Part shown: piece by piece, positions 23,071 to 34,657 of the stretch
How the letters are laid out: each line of letters starts with the position of its first letter
Position numbering within the stretch: position 1 is the first letter of the stretch
Source of the DNA: Oscheius dolichura
Taxonomy: Eukaryota; Nematoda; Chromadorea; Rhabditida; Rhabditidae
Direction of reading: 5' to 3'
Length of the DNA: 64,000 nucleotides
Assembly (NCBI GenBank): GCA_932521035.1
Contig: OW051497.1
Coordinates: 11,718,001-11,782,000 of the forward strand
The notes under the pieces: model-generated
Database searches by the model: none
What the model was told of the DNA's origin: nothing
What the model saw: the letters and a program-made list of their open reading frames with translations, nothing else
Made by a program: the position numbers and the translations under genes

Positions 23071-23942
23071 AATGTTGTTGATATGTTTTCCATTTCATGC
23101 TAAGTTTTCAAAACAGACACATTTGTTCGTTGTTATTAGATATTTATGCTTCTCACACGTAAGTCTCTGTCAATTTCACCGGTTCTCTAAACGTGACTTT
23201 CCCTTTCCGGTAAGCTTCTTTCTCAAATCATATTTAGTTGTTCATCATTCCAACAAATCAGCCCTTCACCTTGTTTTTCTAATATAATTCTCTGTTCAGT
23301 TTCATTTCCATTGTTTCATTCTCTCCTCCTGATATTGACGTCCAATTGTTCTCAACCTTTGCTCTAAGCAAAATGTTACATTATGCTTCCAACCGTAGTC
23401 TTTTCTGGCAAAAGAACCTCCTTTTTATGTGATTGTCATGGACTTCTAGTCCTTTAAACGGTTTTCCCTTCCAGTCTCCAGAGTGTATCTCTCTTCTTTT
23501 TCTACTTTTCTTGGAAAAGTGCTTTAACATAACTGTATGTGTCTCTTTTGTCCCCAAAAATAATTAACCACGTCTGTGAGCTGGAATAAAACTTAGTTGA
23601 TCTTTTGCTTTTGGCCAAGTGCTATGTTTTCATCCTATGGAAACAAGCAGGAATAAAAAAAGAGAGAAGTTTACCAAAATTTGCGGTCAGCTGTTTTCAG
23701 GCAGTCCTTTAATGCCAAAGAGATAGCGTACCGACCGAGGAGGTCACGGCACGTGGACAACATATTCTGTTTACCAGCCCGGGCGTCCATCTCTTGCTCC
23801 ATATTATTGCTAGCGCTTCTGTTTACTTCGCCTTCTTTTCCTATCTTTTCTCTTGTAAAAATACTTTAAAATAATTTATTATTAGAGAAATCCGTAGAAC
23901 CCGTAAAAGGGAATAGCGATAAATCTTCTTCACAGAATCACA
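23071..23942. other. 3' UTR and intergenic spacer
   Basis: T-rich. Carries polyA signals for the plus gene (AATAAA at about 23587 and 23654) and, on the minus strand, AATAAA near 23880 for the GDPGP1-side transcription unit. No further gene seen. Confidence 0.6.
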
Positions 23943-24140
23943 TTAATAGGCGTCGAATCGAAATTTAATAGAGGAAATGCCATCGACAGAATTTGTCCGC
24001 TCCCTTCTATTCACACTGGGCGAATGCTGAGCATAAGTTTGAAAGCTATCACGCAGTTCGTCTAATTCCGGCGAAGTTAATCCCTGTAATTTCTCATTTG
24101 GCTTCTCTTTTTTTGAAATTGCTGACCTCAATGCATTCAT
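23943..24140 (-). CDS. Small ORF immediately downstream of GDP-glucose phosphorylase
   Basis: A 65-residue frame starting MNALRSAISKKEKPNEK and ending SIKFRFDAY. It begins 36 nt after the GDPGP1 stop and has an acceptor-like AACAATAG between the two. It shares the polyA signal near 23880 with GDPGP1, so it may be the second cistron of an operon, an alternative C-terminal exon, or simply 3' UTR. The frame stays open back through GAGTGGTTGG, reading EWLDLLATIR, which recalls the end of a PH domain, but no PH core is present. Composition is hydrophilic and Ser-rich. Confidence 0.42.
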   Translation of the reverse strand: MNALRSAISKKEKPNEKLQGLTSPELDELRDSFQTYAQHSPSVNRRERTNSVDGISSIKFRFDAY

Positions 24141-24176
24141 CCGTATTGTAGCGAGTAGATCCAACCACTCTATTGT

Positions 24177-26160
24177 TTAGAACATCTGATAGACCATAGC
24201 ATAGCTAAATATTCCTTCATAGGTCGAAAATAATCGAAATCCTACTCTATCAAAAATTTCTTGTGACAATTGCGCTTCTTCTTCAATAATCCTTACCGCC
24301 GCTTGCTCCGTAGCTCCTTCAAAAAATCTAATAGCTGGAAATAAGAAGCTCATCGGGTTGGAAATATAACTTACTATAACTTGTTAGACAACCAGCCAGT
24401 TCATTCGCTGCTGGATTAAAATTAGTCGGCGGCTTTGCTCCTAAACAAGGCAAATTACTTAGAAAAACAAAATAGTAATACTACCGATAATGTTGGTCCT
24501 TGGAAATACATAAGCGGTAACATATTGTGGCCTGAGACGCATCCGATCTTCGTCGTGCTCTTCACCATCCGTCCTAATTGGCTGGCTCCGCGTAAAAAAC
24601 AGATTGTGCGCTTGTCCCTCGTTAGTTAGAAATTCCACGCATCGGGTCAGATTACTGAAAAGAGTAGAAAATTGCAAAAAGTATATTTATAGCGGTACCT
24701 TTTAAAGCTTTCATAATCCTCCTTCTTTGCCAGCTGGAATGCGAAAGCGTGGCAGAACCAGTCCGGAGGTTGAATAATGTAGACGTCGTCGAGATCCAGT
24801 AGCCTTTCAAATTTCTAAAGACCACGGGTTAAAAATAGTTTAAAGAGAGCCTACCCTATTAATAAGGTCGCTTTCATATGGCCAATAGAGACAGTGCATA
24901 TGTTGATGGTTGACGGACGCCTGTCCCAGAAGGCTGTTGAATAGTACATGGAAATCCTCCTCGTCCACCATTAGCATAATATCCGTAGCCAGTCGAATGG
25001 CCGTCGGTGTTAATATCTGGACCCCTCGGTTGTTAATGCACCCGAAAGGCTGTCTCCCCCTTCCAAACATCACCCCGTCAGAAGTTCTTTGTCATGAGTT
25101 TCTATTCAATTTTAAGCGGTCCCTAGGGAATTAGCTTGTTTTTATGGAAAGATTGGCCCCGACTAATGTAATTTACTTGGTCGCAATCAAGTCGGGGTGC
25201 TGATATTTTTTCTTCGCCTCAATCGCATTCTCACCTGCGGAAGACATTTATTGACGGCAGGAATTATGAGACTATGATCTCTCTCTAAAGGGCTAGCATT
25301 CACGGCAACTAAATGTCGATCCAGAGGATCAACACTAATGGGATCGTCCTCGCATTTTAGGTAGAACATAATCTGAACCGGCTGGGCTAAACAAATCAAC
25401 GGGCCAACTAACTTCCTGCTCATTTAATTTTGTAAAGTTCCACCTGAGGTGGTTGAAGGGTTCTTTGATATGTTTAAATCTCATGGGCTTTCGCCTGAGC
25501 TCTCCGCGTTCAATATTTAGCTGTAAAAATTCTGACATAAATAACCAAAAAAGAGCCACCTGTAAGGAGAGATTATACTTTCCCTCCAAGAATTTATATA
25601 AGCAATTTAAATTATAATTGAAGGCGTTCCTTTCTTTGGCCGCTTCCCATCTCGCGTGAAGTAGTTCTTTCAACTGAATAATCAATGATGTACTGAGAGA
25701 TGAACTGATGAGACTAACTGCTGTTTTGCCTTCAGTTGAGGGATTAGTATCATTTCTTAAATCAATAACAAAGTCCTCGGTGGTGTATTGAAATGTCGGC
25801 ACTGACGAGGCAGTCGAGGAGAATTCTGCTGGTAGCTGGAAATATATACCCTCTCTTCTCCCTTTTCTCTTCTAACTTTTTGGGGAATTTTAAGGTTCCC
25901 ATTACATAAACAACAGCTTTATTTACTGCTTAAAGCTCAAGGAAATCTCGTTTCGAAACCTGGCTAGGAACCCTTGTCTAAGCTATCGTCAACATGTTTG
26001 CATTAGAATATATGATCCGAAAGAATAAGGAAGAGATTTATCCTGACTTTTTAATTAACGTTTTGGGGTTTTTTAAAAATGAAAATAAATCCCCTACCTG
26101 AACACTGGAAATAGATCGTTGAGTCCGCGGTGCGGCTCCAAGCATCACTACCTTCCGCAT
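24177..26160 (-). CDS. GDPGP1: GDP-D-glucose phosphorylase 1 (GDPGP1/MCP-1 family)
   Basis: HIT-superfamily enzyme that phosphorolyses GDP-D-glucose, thought to remove a wrongly made nucleotide sugar; cytosolic. First exon 26160-26098 (MRKVVMLGAAPRTQRSISSV), a 262-nt intron, then about eight further exons with introns mostly about 40 nt (one of about 200 nt). Family landmarks in order: FQYTTEDFVIDL, LNIERGELRRKPMRFKHIKE, FNHLRWNFTKL, LVAVNASPLERDHSLIIP, the catalytic His triad region QASVNHQHMHCLYWPYE, QAHNLFFTR, and PPTNFNPAANELAGCL. Length and order match the family. It is divergent from PIMT, with 364 bp between start codons. An AG acceptor-like TGTTTCAG lies 31 nt before the ATG. Confidence 0.88.
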
Positions 26161-26524
26161 ATCTCTCGGGGGCGTGGTCGGAGGGCGTCTCAACTGAAAC
26201 AGAAACTATGAGACAGAGCTCTACTGACAATAGGAAGTTGCCAAATGAAGAGACTAGCGAATTGTGCATTAAATTACAACGGTCTTGACATCTACCCGTC
26301 AGCCATGACACGAACAACAGCTGTTCATGGTGGGTAATGTTGACCGATGCGGGACAGCACAAAACGGAAACACAAATTTGTAGTCAAATCATGAATATTT
26401 AACTATGTACGGAAGTTTTTAAAAGTCTGTCGTCTTTTAACGACATCGTTGTGTGTGTACGTGTGAAGTTTGAAAGCTAAAACTTTCAGTCGCGTCTTCT
26501 TATTTGCATCATGATTTCACAAGA

Positions 26525-28546
26525 ATGCAGCGTTGGGCTTTTGGGTTGCTAAGTCTCGTGGTGGTAATTCTTTTACGTGAATCGAATATGATGTGCCTAG
26601 GCAAGTCGCATCAAGGGCGTCGAGACAACTGCCGGTCTCAAAACAATGGCTTGGCGCTGTACGGGACGAAATAACTCGGAGCTTGTGGCAAACCTAGAGA
26701 GTAGGTGTCACAAGACTACACTCCCTATTGAAGCGTCTTACAGAAGCAGGAATATTTACTTCTCCCCGAGTGAGAGAAGCTATGTTGGCCGTGGACAGAG
26801 GCGACTTCTCTCCCAGAGATCCCTACCAAGATTCGCCACAGGGTATTGGATATGGAGCGACTATATCGGCTCCCCATATGGTAGTTACCTTTTGCCATTG
26901 GCTAAAACTCGGTTTCAGCATGCTGCGGCGCTGGAAGGCTTGAAGGACCAGATAACAGACGGAGCTAAGATCCTGGATGTGGGATCGGGCAGTGGCTACC
27001 TTACTGCGTGTCTGGCTTTGATGGTAAGTCTATTTGGCAGATCTTATTTTTCAAATGTGCCGCCGCCTGTGTCAGAGCATAAACTAAGTTAGAGGGTGTA
27101 TTAGCAGCGGAAAATATGCCCCGAGGAAGCGATGAGAGACAGAAATGTTACGAAAACGGTGCATCACCGGTATGTGTCGTGTCTAGACGCCTTTAGTCTG
27201 CAAAAGGTTATAATCTTTGGTCCGACTTCCTTGGAAAGGATATTTGTAGAGCGACCAGACAGCCACGTTTTATTATAGCTGTGTGAATCTCAATCAATTA
27301 AGGGTCAAATGGCTAGAAAAACGATGATTGCTTTCAACGGAAAAAAAGATGGCAAAGTCGGCAAATCGAGGGACCGGCAAAATGCTAATATTGAAAATAA
27401 ACTGGATAAAATGATAATATGCCCGGAAGGATGTACAGTGTACGCTGACTGCGGGAAACCAAACAGGGATGAGCGCCATAAGAGGAATTTCATAACGACC
27501 CGCTGTGAGCAACAAAAGTACAGGCCGCAAAAAATAGAAATAGATAGTCAATGGCAATTTTAATCAGCTGCTAAGGGTGTAAGAGCATGCGCCAAGCGTT
27601 CTGGTTACTCAGAAGTGTCGAGCCGACTGTTTATTTGATTCCGAAAACGTTGTTGGCACACACTTGTCCAAACATATCGAGGCAAAAGAAATACGTATTA
27701 AACATGGGCTAACTTCCGGCTAATAGAGTTCTCTATATAATTCGGATGGTTGCAGGCTGGTCCCCGTGGAAAGGTCATTGGTATTGATCACATCAGAGAG
27801 CTCAAAGATCTAGCCGACAGGAATATTGCCAAGAACCATATGGACCTTGTCAGAGACAAGAGGATCCTCTTCATAGAGGTGTGGAGTGTTTTTAGAAAAT
27901 AGTTGGAAGTACTTTAGGGCGATGGCAGAAAGGGATACCCATCGGAGGGGCCCTACAACGCGATCCACGTCGGTGCGGCAGCAGAGAAAGTGCCCAAAGA
28001 GGTAGGAAACAAAGGACTTTGTGTTGCAATATGCCTGACGCAGATGCTCGAACCCAAAATTGAGTAGTGCATACATAATAGGAGGTCGATTCGACTCGCG
28101 CAGCCAATTGAAGTGCATCCACTACGGCAGGATGTCTTAAGCCGCGGTGCACTTCATCTTGTCTCATTTGTTAATTTTACCAAGCCCTTCACCCCGTTCA
28201 TTTGGTCGTTTTCGAGACATTGCGTTCTATAAATGTCTGGGCACCCCCTCAACATTGCTCCCCTAGTTTTCTTCTGCGGGGGAGGGCTAACAATAGGCCA
28301 TTAGCCACACGACAATGGACAAATTTTAGCTAACAGATCAACTGGCTGAGGGTGGACGTATGCTGATACCCGTGGGAAGAGAAAGCGGCGATCAGGTAGG
28401 ACTGAAAGCGGGATAGGAAATGCGCCCTGTTGCAGGTGTTCCTACAAGTCGACAAAATCAACGGCCAACTGAAGCAGCAGGTCACTGGCCATGTTATCTA
28501 CGTGCCCCTAACGGATAGAGACTACCAACTGAAAAGAGGCTACTGA
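26525..28546 (+). CDS. PCMT1: Protein-L-isoaspartate O-methyltransferase (PIMT)
   Basis: Repairs damaged Asp/Asn by methylating L-isoaspartyl residues with SAM. Eight exons (26525-26563, 26601-26700, 26744-26880, 26919-27023, 27756-27878, 27918-28001, 28330-28395, 28436-28546), phases all consistent, 254 residues. Core motifs: MAWRCTGRNNSELVANL, SPQGIGYGATISAPHM, SAM site ILDVGSGSGYLT, VIGIDHI, GDGRKGYP, YNAIHVGAAA, and the C-terminal VIYVPLTDRD. An extra 28-residue N-terminal segment (MQRWAFGLLSLVV plus 15) precedes the usual MAW start; it is hydrophobic and arises from a separate exon with a 37-nt intron. The cytosolic form could start at the internal MAW codon. Intron 4 is 732 nt and intron 6 is 328 nt, long for this locus. 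Confidence 0.93.
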
Positions 28547-28991
28547 TGGGAGAACGACACGCCGTCATCCATTCTGTACATAATTGTCTATGTTTTCGCT
28601 ATATTAGCGAGTACACACATAAATGGAATTGAGCTTGTTAAAATTTCATAGAGAACAGCACTCCAGTTGAGGACGGGGGGACAGCTTAGTATAAACAGTA
28701 GGAGGATTAGAATATGAATGAAGCGGGTGGGAGTACAATTTCAGTGTTATAATACACATTAGATTATTCAAAATGTGCAATTCGACACTGCTACCACCCG
28801 GGATGCGCAAACAAAGGAAAAGCTTGATAGGCATGTATGTTATAAGAAAAGTTAGTGACTAAGAACACTGCAGGTAGTCTGGAGAAGAGGTAAAAGTTCC
28901 TTACACGTTTTATTGCTTTAATATTTAAACGAGATCGGCGTAGCCGCTGATAAGGAAGCAAAGCGGTGATAAAAATGCCCCACAGGGGGAG
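28547..28991. other. Convergent 3' spacer between PIMT and cofactor B
   Basis: No gene seen. Contains the minus-strand AATAAA for cofactor B near 28905 and short AT-rich sequence for the PIMT 3' end. Confidence 0.6.
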
Positions 28992-29873
28992 CTACATCTC
29001 GTCGATGTCTTCTTCAGGGAAGTCTCCAACCGTCACGTCGACAGGACGGATAAATCCGCCGTATTTATGGCCGCATTCAAAGTATCTGAAAATAAAATCA
29101 GGTAAAACATAAAGTCTCATGGTCTACCTGACTCCATCAACCGATCCGTCGTTCTTCCCTACGGGTTCGTCATATTTAATTCCCACCCAGACTCCTGGCT
29201 TGAATTTAGTCTCTCCCAAGAAGGCGACCAGCCCTCGACGGTTGGAATTCCCCTTGATAGTCACTTCACAACGGTCACCAACCTACAAACAATTCAGAAA
29301 AACAATGGGATATACTGACTTTGATGCCTTTTGCAGCCTCGTCATTTGGATCATGTTTCGTCTCTTGAACAGCGGCTTTTTCAGCCATCATCTTTTTCTT
29401 CCATGCTCTGACACTATCTGCAGAACGTAACTAGAAAAGGCTAGAAATATCAAAACCTTCGCGTTTGTTGTATTCGTCGTCGGGCATTTCGTACTTATCA
29501 ATCATAGAGTCATCATTCAAGTTTGTGTTTTCGCCGGAAACATCAACAGCATAGATCTTCATTCCTGCAAATGGGAAAAAGTACTCAAAATAGATTGTAG
29601 TTACCATTTCTGACGCCGTAATCTTTCAGAGTTTTCTCGTCATCCTTCATATCGGCTATCGGTTTTCCTTGACTGTCTAGGAGTTTCAAAGCGATGGAGC
29701 TGGCTTCGGCTCCGACTATTAGCTCCAGTTTTGTCTGAAAATAAGAGAAAAAAATCAATGAAAATAGCCAATAGTACCTTGAATTCCTTCACTTTCATCA
29801 GACTCGGATAACGCTTTTCGAATGGGTATTCACAGACATTGGTGGTGATTTCCACACTGACGGCTTCAGACAT
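28992..29873 (-). CDS. TBCB: Tubulin-folding cofactor B (CAP-Gly)
   Basis: Chaperone that, with cofactor E, handles alpha-tubulin in the cytoplasm. N-terminal ubiquitin-like domain ([12 protein letters not shown], then [23 protein letters not shown]), a linker with [14 protein letters not shown], and a C-terminal CAP-Gly domain ([41 protein letters not shown]). The protein ends in [11 protein letters not shown], close to the family's EEL/DEM-type acidic tail used for cofactor E/tubulin recognition. Start at 29873: TTCTAG ends 5 nt before the ATG. Several introns of about 40-50 nt. Stop at 28994-28992. Confidence 0.93.
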
Positions 29874-30755
29874 CTTCCCTAGAATAGATCACAATTTAAA
29901 AACGATTACAGGCCAATATGGTATGAAAAAAACCAGTAAGACTGAGTTTTCAAGGTCATTTATCGATCTTATCGTATGGAAAAGCGAGTTAGACTAGACT
30001 CTTGGCACAAAATCTACGAAAGAATTAGGAAATTGGCCTTTAAAATTTACAATTTATTCCCATAATCAGCGTGTATCACGCGAGGGAAACCTCTTATCCC
30101 TTGGTGCTGCGCGAGTTCTTTTTTTTTCATTGGAGGCAGAGAAATGGGGACCGACCGCCCGCGGGGTGGAAAGGAACAGAACTTTTGGAAATTGGCCTTA
30201 TAACGAGAAAATGTCTGAATGATTTTAAAGGGAAGCTTCGAGTTTGCAGAAAAGATGAATATGTGCTTGCCGTTGCTAGGAAGAGGCAAATCTTTTATGC
30301 TCCAGTGCAACGTGGTTATCCCCAAAAAGGTCAAAAGGAAGGGCCATCTGTCCTCCATGCATTTGTAATTGCATCAGGTGTTTCCCAATTGGTCTGCAGG
30401 GGAAGAGAAAATGGGTTATTAAAGAGGAAGAAGGTTGCATACAGAATGCAATATGGAATATTCAGTGTGACAAGACTATTTTGATTAATATTATGCTTTT
30501 CTTCAGAATAAAATTCAACAGTAATACGCTTTTTACGGTCCTAAATCACATACATCCTTGTGAAAAATCTGGATTAAATATTGGAAGTAAGATAGACTAC
30601 ATTATAACGCAAAGAAGAATAACGACGAAAATGTTTATAAATATGGCTAAATATCAAACAAATAAATAACAGCAGGACGCTGTGAAACTCTTGGAAACCA
30701 AGAAAATATATTACAGACAAACATCGAGAACGTGACCAGTGTCAAACCGGTAGTT
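29874..30755. other. Spacer with two opposed, undecided ORFs
   Basis: A minus ORF at 30358-30047 (MEDRWPFLLTFLGITTLHW start, hydrophobic first 22 residues) and a plus ORF at 30071-30484 overlap almost fully. Neither shows introns, a recognised domain or clear codon preference. One may be a real single-exon gene: the minus frame ends just after an AATAAA. I leave both uncalled. Confidence 0.3.
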
Positions 30756-32509
30756 TCAGTTGTTTAAAGCTGCAGTCGTAACTTGAACAATCATATCTGG
30801 CGACCAACGTTCGGAAGGTTTCACCTTCAATAGACTTCCGATGATCTCTCGCATAGCATCTTCATATTTCGGGCTTACCAACTTGTTCAAGACGTCATTC
30901 TAAAAGGAGTATTGAAATATAAAATATGAACTTACAAGGTGCATAGTTTTGTGCTTGTATGACAAGGCCTTTCTTGTAATATTCTCAATAGAAGCGCGCT
31001 TTTCTTCGTCGCTCGAAGCCATTAATTTCAAATATTCTTCGCAAACTTCCTTACTGAACATATGGAAAATAAATACGTCATCGAATGAAACATACTCCAT
31101 CTCTTCTGGATGAATTCCGTCGATGACCGTCTGAATGAAATAAAGGTGAGCAGCCCTCATCTTTGGAACTTTGCTGGAATAATTGAGAACTTCGAGAAAA
31201 TGGAAGTGGATCAACATTCCACTGAGGACACCCAAAGACCACAAGTCCATCTCACGACCAGCCGGGTTAAGACCTATCGAAGTCTGTATTTATTTGGAAA
31301 TATCGTACCTGCAATGACCTCAGGGGCACGATAGGCAGGTGTCTGGCAGATTCCTCTTGTAGGCTTCGACACACTGTTCCCAAAGTCGCCAATTTTTAAT
31401 TGAATGTCCTCCAGGTATACCTAATTCGAACTAATAACTTTTACTTTTATTTGCCTACCTCCGGTACCCCCTCTAATGTTTCAGAGGCCTGCCTGAGTAG
31501 AATATGTTTTAATAGAACATTCTCCATCTTGAGATCAGTATGAATTAATCCGCATCTATGAATGTGTCCGAGCCCTGCGGCAATTTGATTGATTATTATC
31601 AATTTATCTCTAGTACACAGACAAATATCATAAGTGAAGGGCTAAAATTACAGAAATATAAGGAATCCTAAGCCAAAAGAACTCACGGGCCTGTGAAGAA
31701 CATCATAGAGGCTTCCATCCATCAATTCCATGGGCAGTACGTGCAAGTTGACATTTCCATTAAACCATATAAAGTTAGGGTCAGGATAGAGCAGAACATT
31801 TCTTAAAAAACAGAAGTCATTAACTGGAACACTTACGGGTGCTGTCCAAACCCTTTCATCTTTTCAATAGCCCTAGCTTCGTAATCCTTCTCAGCGTAGT
31901 AGATTTTCAAAGCAAGATGGCGGTCAGGCTGGAAGACGTTGTGAAACAAAGACAAAAGTACAAACCGTGCATGCATCGGCTACTTCAAAGACTGCTCCAA
32001 AGGCACCATGATCTAACAGTCTCTTAATCGTATCTGCAGACGACTCTTTAAAGAAAGGGAAATACTTACACGCCATGTTGCCGCTCTGGATAAGGGCTCC
32101 CTTGTTGCAATATTCTAAAGATGTTCGAAGAGTAGCTCTCATAGCTCCACCGCTGGCTGTAATTCCTAAACAGAGTAAGAATCCGGGTTAGTTTTTAATG
32201 GCAGCTGCAGTCTCTAGTGCAAAGTCCAAGGAATTCAAATCTGGCTCCCATACTTGATGACCGTGCCGATGTGTCATAGGAGGGAAAAAAACTGTCTGCT
32301 GTTGCAGGGTCACCATTCGGGTGCCGCGGTGAACGGCAAGAAAAGCCTATGCATTATGCAAACAAATATGTGAATGCCTCAGGTCACCTTCTTCCTTTAA
32401 AGTAGATAGAAAAGTAAAACTCACTGTGATATTTAACGTACAAGCCGCGTGACAGATTGACTTCGTCCGGAGCAACGGAAAAGTCAAACGGCGGAAAATC
32501 ATCACTCAT
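30756..32509 (-). CDS. Divergent protein kinase
   Basis: Starts MSDDFPPFDFSVAPDEV; a Ser/Arg-rich N-terminal part is spliced from short exons. The kinase fold follows with glycine loop LLDHGAFGAVFEV, catalytic Lys in HLALKIYYAEK with alpha-C Glu in DYEARAIEKM, HxD motif GLIHTDLKMENVLL, DFG in LKIGDFGNS, and APE in TPAYRAPEVIAG. The HTDLK variant (Thr in place of Arg before Asp) occurs in SRPK/CLK-type CMGC kinases, but the rest does not let me place it. The C-lobe contains REMDLWSLGVLSGMLIHFHF and an insert with MEYVSFDDVFIFHMFSKEV. All catalytic residues are present, so activity is likely; substrate unknown. Stop at 30758-30756. Confidence 0.8.
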
Positions 32510-33073
32510 GATTCCCTCCAGAAGACGTTGTTTTGCACAACAATCTTCGGAATCTACCCTATAAACGAGTACGAACACGGGTGGAAAGGGACAGTAGAAG
32601 TGTGAAAAGAGCCGCGCTTAGCTGCCACTATGACCGGTGGAGGGCACGACAGACGTAAACTGTGAGAGACACTCGGAAGCGGACGCGTCAGATGAGCAAT
32701 CCTCATTCACTGCAACTCTGCAACTGGTGAGGAGACAGGGAGGCGATAGTGGCGATTTCAAAGGATCAAAAATGCCAGACAAGCAGTGACCACTGTTTAC
32801 GAGCCGTTCGTTTGAGTGCGGATGAGTAGACACCTGCTGACCAATGGTTTGTCATCGGTTTTTTAACCACCGCCATCTACAAATTGCACTCTGTAAGACA
32901 AGAAGACGCCCTTTCCCAGACATAACAGTCGAACGAAGGTATGAGCGCAGAATACTAATCCACTTTTTTCTCTGATTGGCCTCTCTATTGTCGACTGTAT
33001 TGTTCCTTACGAAAGCCTCCATCGATTCTTTATTACGCCAATTTGTACAGTGAAAGAGACTTGGGGCTCTCCA
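32510..33073. other. Spacer between kinase and Sec14-GOLD genes
   Basis: Holds the minus AATAAA of the Sec14-GOLD gene near 33030 and the upstream region of the kinase. No further coding region supported. Confidence 0.55.
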
Positions 33074-34657
33074 CTATGCCTTGTACCATTTTTCCTTGTT
33101 GTTAATAGGATTGATCTCTTTATCCGCCTCGTCATGGACAATTATTTTGAAAGTAGTGGGCAGTAGCCATGCCGCTTCGTTGGCCAGTCTAGAGTAAAGC
33201 GCTATTTAACCTCTGTACTATTTCTTACTTCACATGATAATAGCCGGGCTTTTCACAGAAGTAATCGAAATAGTCCATAGAAGGTAGCCCGCATTTGGGA
33301 ATGGAGGGGAACGATGTCTCCATCTCGCCGTCAGGCGCTTCCTACAGGGATTATTCCTAACCTTTTTACAGTAACCAACCTTTTCTTTTGAGTAGAATAA
33401 CCCGAATGTTATGTCGTCATCATTCATCGAATAGATTTTCATAGTTTGCCGTTTGTCGACATAGTAAGTCAGCGTTCTTGTTTTCCCCGCTGGAATCGAC
33501 ACCTTGTGCAGCTCATTAGAAGCCGGATATTCCGGTTTCGGCCTCCAGTACATCTCTTTTGGAACTGGAAGTACTTCCCTAAAGATGATGTTAGCTTTTT
33601 TATACAAGTATCCTTACTTGAGGCATTGTTCATCAGGAATAGTCCCACCATAGCTAACAGGAAGGCAAGAGGCGTCGCACAGTTCTAACAGTTCCTCTTT
33701 CCACTCCTTCCCGGTGAATATTATTTTCCGTCGAGATTGTTCCGGAATAAAAGGGCTCAAAGCAGACCACAAGACATTGATATAAGCCGGTGCGTTGACC
33801 ACAATAAATTTGTCAATGTATTCTCGATAATGCATTCCGGTCAATTGCCAGGTTACGCGGAATGGTCCTAAAACAATCATGTTCAAGGTCGATGAAAAGA
33901 GTGAAAACAGTACGCGCAGTTGTTTTGTTTACCTGCAACGACCGGTAACAATGACGGATCAAAGCTTAGTCCTTCCATGTCGAAAATGTAATAAGAGTTG
34001 GCTTGGACTCCTAGTTTAGCTTCCATCTGGAAAAAATAAATATAGTCTAGAAGAAAAGAGATCTCGGCTCCTACCTCCATGAACATTCTTGTAATCTTTT
34101 CAAAGTTCACAAATTGCTGATGAATGTATTCAGTAGGTTGAACTGACTTCATTACTCCCGCAACATCAACTCTACCTAGAGAGATTTTCCAAAAGAAAGG
34201 GAAAAAGGGCTACCTGCTTTATCTATCAGGATTAGCCGGTCTCCATTAGGTCGATTGTGCCCCACAATAGAAAGGGGAGCATACTTATCAGTAACCTAAA
34301 ATAGTTCCTGTGGTTCCCGGAATATTTGACAAATTTACAACACTCCGCTGTAGTCCACTACAATCAGTATCCAGATTCCGTTCTTTTCGCCACTTGAGGT
34401 GTTTTCTAGAAGTTCATGATGAAAAACATGATAAAAACTTGACTTACCTCATCAAGTGAGCTGATTTGGAGACATTGAATTCACAAGACTGCAGCCATCG
34501 CAATAAATTGAAGTCTGTGTCATAAAAAGATGTCAACACATCTTTACAGGATTCTCTCAGCTGGAAAAGACTTGAATTTTTAAAGAAAGTAGCTTTACCT
34601 CTTGAATTTTGAGCTTTTCATCATCAGATGTCGAGACGATTTCCGCTGAGGGTGGCA
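33074..34657 (-). CDS. Sec14-like CRAL-TRIO plus GOLD domain protein
   Basis: Lipid-binding/transfer protein of the SEC14L2-5 / nematode CTG type. N-terminal CRAL-TRIO-N (DFNLLRWLQSCEFNVSKSA), lipid-binding domain (NGDRLILIDKAGRVDV, SYYIFDMEGLSFDPSLLP, HYREYIDKFIVVNAPAYIN, VLWSALSPFIPEQSRRKI), the DASCLPVSYGGTIPDE turn, then a C-terminal GOLD beta-sandwich (TYYVDKRQTMKIYSMNDDD, GYYHVKLANEAAWLLPTTF). About ten exons with 40-60-nt introns; start MPPSAEIVSTSDDE at 34657, stop 33076-33074. Expected to act at Golgi/endosomal membranes in lipid signalling; ligand unknown. Confidence 0.9.

Noticed and set aside
26698-26743. Non-canonical GA-AG intron in PIMT
   Set aside because: A canonical GT-AG intron (26701-26743) gives a gap-free match to the PIMT family (NLEKAGIF), so no odd splicing is needed.
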